This document shows, one piece after another, positions 6,563 through 8,355 of a stretch of 8,355 bases of DNA (position 1 is the first letter of the stretch; each line of letters starts with the position of its first letter). The notes beneath the pieces were generated by a model. It saw only the letters and a program-made list of their open reading frames with translations, had not been told where the DNA came from and ran no database searches. This DNA is from Lachnospiraceae bacterium (GTDB lineage: Bacteria > Bacillota > Clostridia > Lachnospirales > Lachnospiraceae), in NCBI GenBank assembly GCA_014804565.1, contig JAAUZN010000033.1, positions 19,789 through 28,143 of the forward strand, written 5' to 3'. The position numbers were made by a program, and so were the translations under genes.

Positions 6563-8311
6563 ATGGCAAGAAAAACGGGACAGAAAGAAACCTTTGGAAA
6601 GGTGCTGCACTATATCAGAAGGTATTGGGTCTATCTGGCGGCCTCTATCGTCATGGCAAGTGTGACGGTGGCTCTCACCCTGTACTTTCCGATATTGACC
6701 GGTAGAGTCATTGACCTGGTGATCGATAAGGGAAGAGTAGATTTCTCCGGTGTCTTTGCCGTTCTGAAGCGGATGGCAGTGATCATGGCGATTACCGGCG
6801 CGGCGCAGTGGATCATGAATGTGTGCAACAATAAAATGACCTACCGGATCGTGCAGGACATCCGAAACGAGGCATTCCGCAAGATAGAGATCCTTCCCTT
6901 AAAGTATATTGACGGACATTCCTACGGTGAGGTGGTAAGCCGGGTGATCGCGGATGTGGATCAGTTTGCGGACGGTCTGCTGATGGGATTTACCCAGTTC
7001 TTTACCGGAGTGATCACTATTCTGGGAACGTTAGGTTTTATGCTCAGCATCAATGTAGCTGTCACGGGTGTCGTTGTACTGGTGACACCATTGTCGTTTT
7101 TTGTCGCGGGCTTTATTGCCAAGAAAACCTATACCATGTTTCATCTTCAGTCGGAGACCAGAGGAGAGCAGACGGCTCTGATTGAGGAGATGATCGGAAA
7201 TCAGAAGGTGGTGCAGGCATTTTCCCATGAGGACGAGGCACAGGAGCAGTTTGATGAGATCAACGGCAGACTGGAGGCATGCTCTTTACGTGCCATCTTT
7301 TTCTCCTCCCTCACGAACCCTTCCACCCGCTTTGTCAACAATCTGGTGTATGCGGGCGTGGCGGTGATCGGAGCGGTTTACGCCATTCGCGGTGGCATCA
7401 GTGTGGGACAGTTGTCCTGCTTCCTTTCTTATGCGAACCAGTATACGAAGCCTTTCAATGAGATCTCCGGCGTGGTGACGGAGCTGCAGAATGCGCTGGC
7501 GTGCGCGGCGCGGATATTTGCGCTGATCGAGGAGGAGCCTCAGACGCCGGAGCCTGCGGACGCGCTGCAGCTGCAGAACGTGGAAGGGCAAGTGGAACTT
7601 TCCCATGTGAGCTTTTCCTATGTGCCGGATAAAAAACTGATCACGGATTTTAATCTGTCGGTGAAGCCCGGACAGCGGGTGGCGATCGTGGGACCTACAG
7701 GCTGTGGCAAAACTACGGTCATCAATCTGCTCATGCGTTTTTATGATGTGGACCAGGGAAAGATCTGTGTGGACGGGGCGGATATCCGAGAAGTGACCAG
7801 AAAGAGCCTGCGGGAAAACTACGGTATGGTATTGCAGGAGACCTGGTTAAAGGCAGGTACGATCCGGGATAATATCGTGATGGGCAGACCGGATGCCACC
7901 GAGGAGGAGATCATTGCCGCTGCTAAGGCTTCACACGCCCACAGCTTTATCAAGCGGCTCTCCAAGGGATATGATACGGTAATCGGTGAAGACGGGGGAA
8001 GTCTGTCTCAAGGGCAGAAGCAGCTTCTCTGTATCACCAGAGTTATGCTGTGTCTGCCGCCCATGCTGATTTTGGATGAGGCTACGTCCTCCATTGATAC
8101 CCGCACAGAGATCCGGATACAGAAGGCATTTGCCACCATGATGCAGGGCAGGACCAGCTTTATCGTGGCGCACAGGCTATCCACCATACGGGAGGCGGAT
8201 GTGATCCTTGTCATGAAGGACGGGAATATCATAGAACAAGGCAACCACGAGACATTGCTCGAAAAGAAAGGATTTTACGCCGGACTCTATGAGAGTCAGT
8301 TCGCTTCATAG
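6563..8311 (+). CDS. ABC exporter half-transporter, catalytically competent partner subunit
   Basis: This 582-residue half-transporter starts one base after the stop of the previous gene. GGAGG (6552-6556), inside that gene's end, lies six bases before the ATG, so the two are translationally coupled and probably made in equal amounts. It has a six-helix membrane domain (about 18-310) and a nucleotide-binding domain (about 344-582). Walker A is GPTGCGKT (377-384), Walker B is followed by catalytic Glu506 (8078-8080), and the switch His is His537 (8171-8173). Its signature is LSQGQ (481-485, bases 8003-8017) rather than LSGGQ. This altered signature faces the partner's dead ATP site, while the intact Walker B and His here face the partner's good FSGGQ. 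The pair therefore forms a heterodimeric exporter with one consensus and one degenerate site. The transported substrate cannot be read from the sequence; no neighbouring regulator or biosynthetic gene in the window points to one. Confidence 0.95.
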   Translation: MARKTGQKETFGKVLHYIRRYWVYLAASIVMASVTVALTLYFPILTGRVIDLVIDKGRVDFSGVFAVLKRMAVIMAITGAAQWIMNVCNNKMTYRIVQDIRNEAFRKIEILPLKYIDGHSYGEVVSRVIADVDQFADGLLMGFTQFFTGVITILGTLGFMLSINVAVTGVVVLVTPLSFFVAGFIAKKTYTMFHLQSETRGEQTALIEEMIGNQKVVQAFSHEDEAQEQFDEINGRLEACSLRAIFFSSLTNPSTRFVNNLVYAGVAVIGAVYAIRGGISVGQLSCFLSYANQYTKPFNEISGVVTELQNALACAARIFALIEEEPQTPEPADALQLQNVEGQVELSHVSFSYVPDKKLITDFNLSVKPGQRVAIVGPTGCGKTTVINLLMRFYDVDQGKICVDGADIREVTRKSLRENYGMVLQETWLKAGTIRDNIVMGRPDATEEEIIAAAKASHAHSFIKRLSKGYDTVIGEDGGSLSQGQKQLLCITRVMLCLPPMLILDEATSSIDTRTEIRIQKAFATMMQGRTSFIVAHRLSTIREADVILVMKDGNIIEQGNHETLLEKKGFYAGLYESQFAS

Positions 8312-8333
8312 TAAGAACCGTCCCGGTTATAAT
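8305..8333 (+). promoter_or_regulatory. Possible promoter for a gene beyond the right edge
   Basis: A perfect TATAAT (8328-8333) lies 17 bases downstream of TTCATA (8305-8310, 4 of 6 matches to TTGACA), which overlaps the end of the second ABC gene. The predicted start is near 8340. A short inverted repeat, AACCG (8316-8320) and CGGTT (8324-8328), lies in the spacer. The element is followed by window end, so its target gene is not visible. Confidence 0.42.
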
Positions 8334-8342
8334 CCATGGATT
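8331..8342. repeat. 12-base perfect palindrome overlapping the putative -10 box
   Basis: AATCCATGGATT is its own reverse complement. It overlaps the last three bases of the TATAAT element and covers the predicted transcription start, where a repressor operator could sit. A 12-base palindrome can also arise by chance, so this is a pattern rather than an established site. Confidence 0.35.
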
Positions 8343-8355
8343 CGGAGCGGATGTC

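Overview
The window looks like chromosome from a member of the Clostridia, most likely the Lachnospiraceae. The evidence is moderately GC-rich coding DNA, strong AGGAG-type ribosome binding sites, tightly packed genes on one strand, and the order clpC - radA typical of Firmicutes. All six genes read on the + strand and the first is cut by the left edge. I see no RNA gene, mobile element, CRISPR array or integration site.

Region 1 (1-3546) is the distal part of a ctsR/clpC-type stress operon. It holds the last two thirds of clpC (the AAA+ unfoldase that feeds ClpP), then a 136-residue protein of unknown function, a strong intrinsic terminator, and radA (a DNA-repair helicase-like ATPase). In Bacillus subtilis clpC is followed directly by radA and then disA. 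Here a small gene and a terminator sit between clpC and radA, and no disA follows.

Region 2 (3547-4709) is a membrane-anchored LytR-CpsA-Psr (LCP) protein, expected to attach anionic glycopolymers to the cell wall. A possible promoter overlaps the end of radA, and the LCP ribosome binding site lies in the loop of a small hairpin.

Region 3 (4710-8355) has a 91-base gap with a terminator-like hairpin. Two ABC exporter half-transporters follow, one base apart. Their motifs are complementary: the first lacks the catalytic Glu and switch His but has a good signature motif, and the second has both residues but a degenerate signature. This is the hallmark of a heterodimeric exporter with one dead and one live ATP site. 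The last 44 bases carry a perfect -10 box overlapping a 12-base palindrome, suggesting a promoter for a gene beyond the window.

Most of the window is conventional. The part least explained by known biology is the small gene at 1685-2095 and the terminator that separates it from radA. I found no convincing undescribed multi-gene system.
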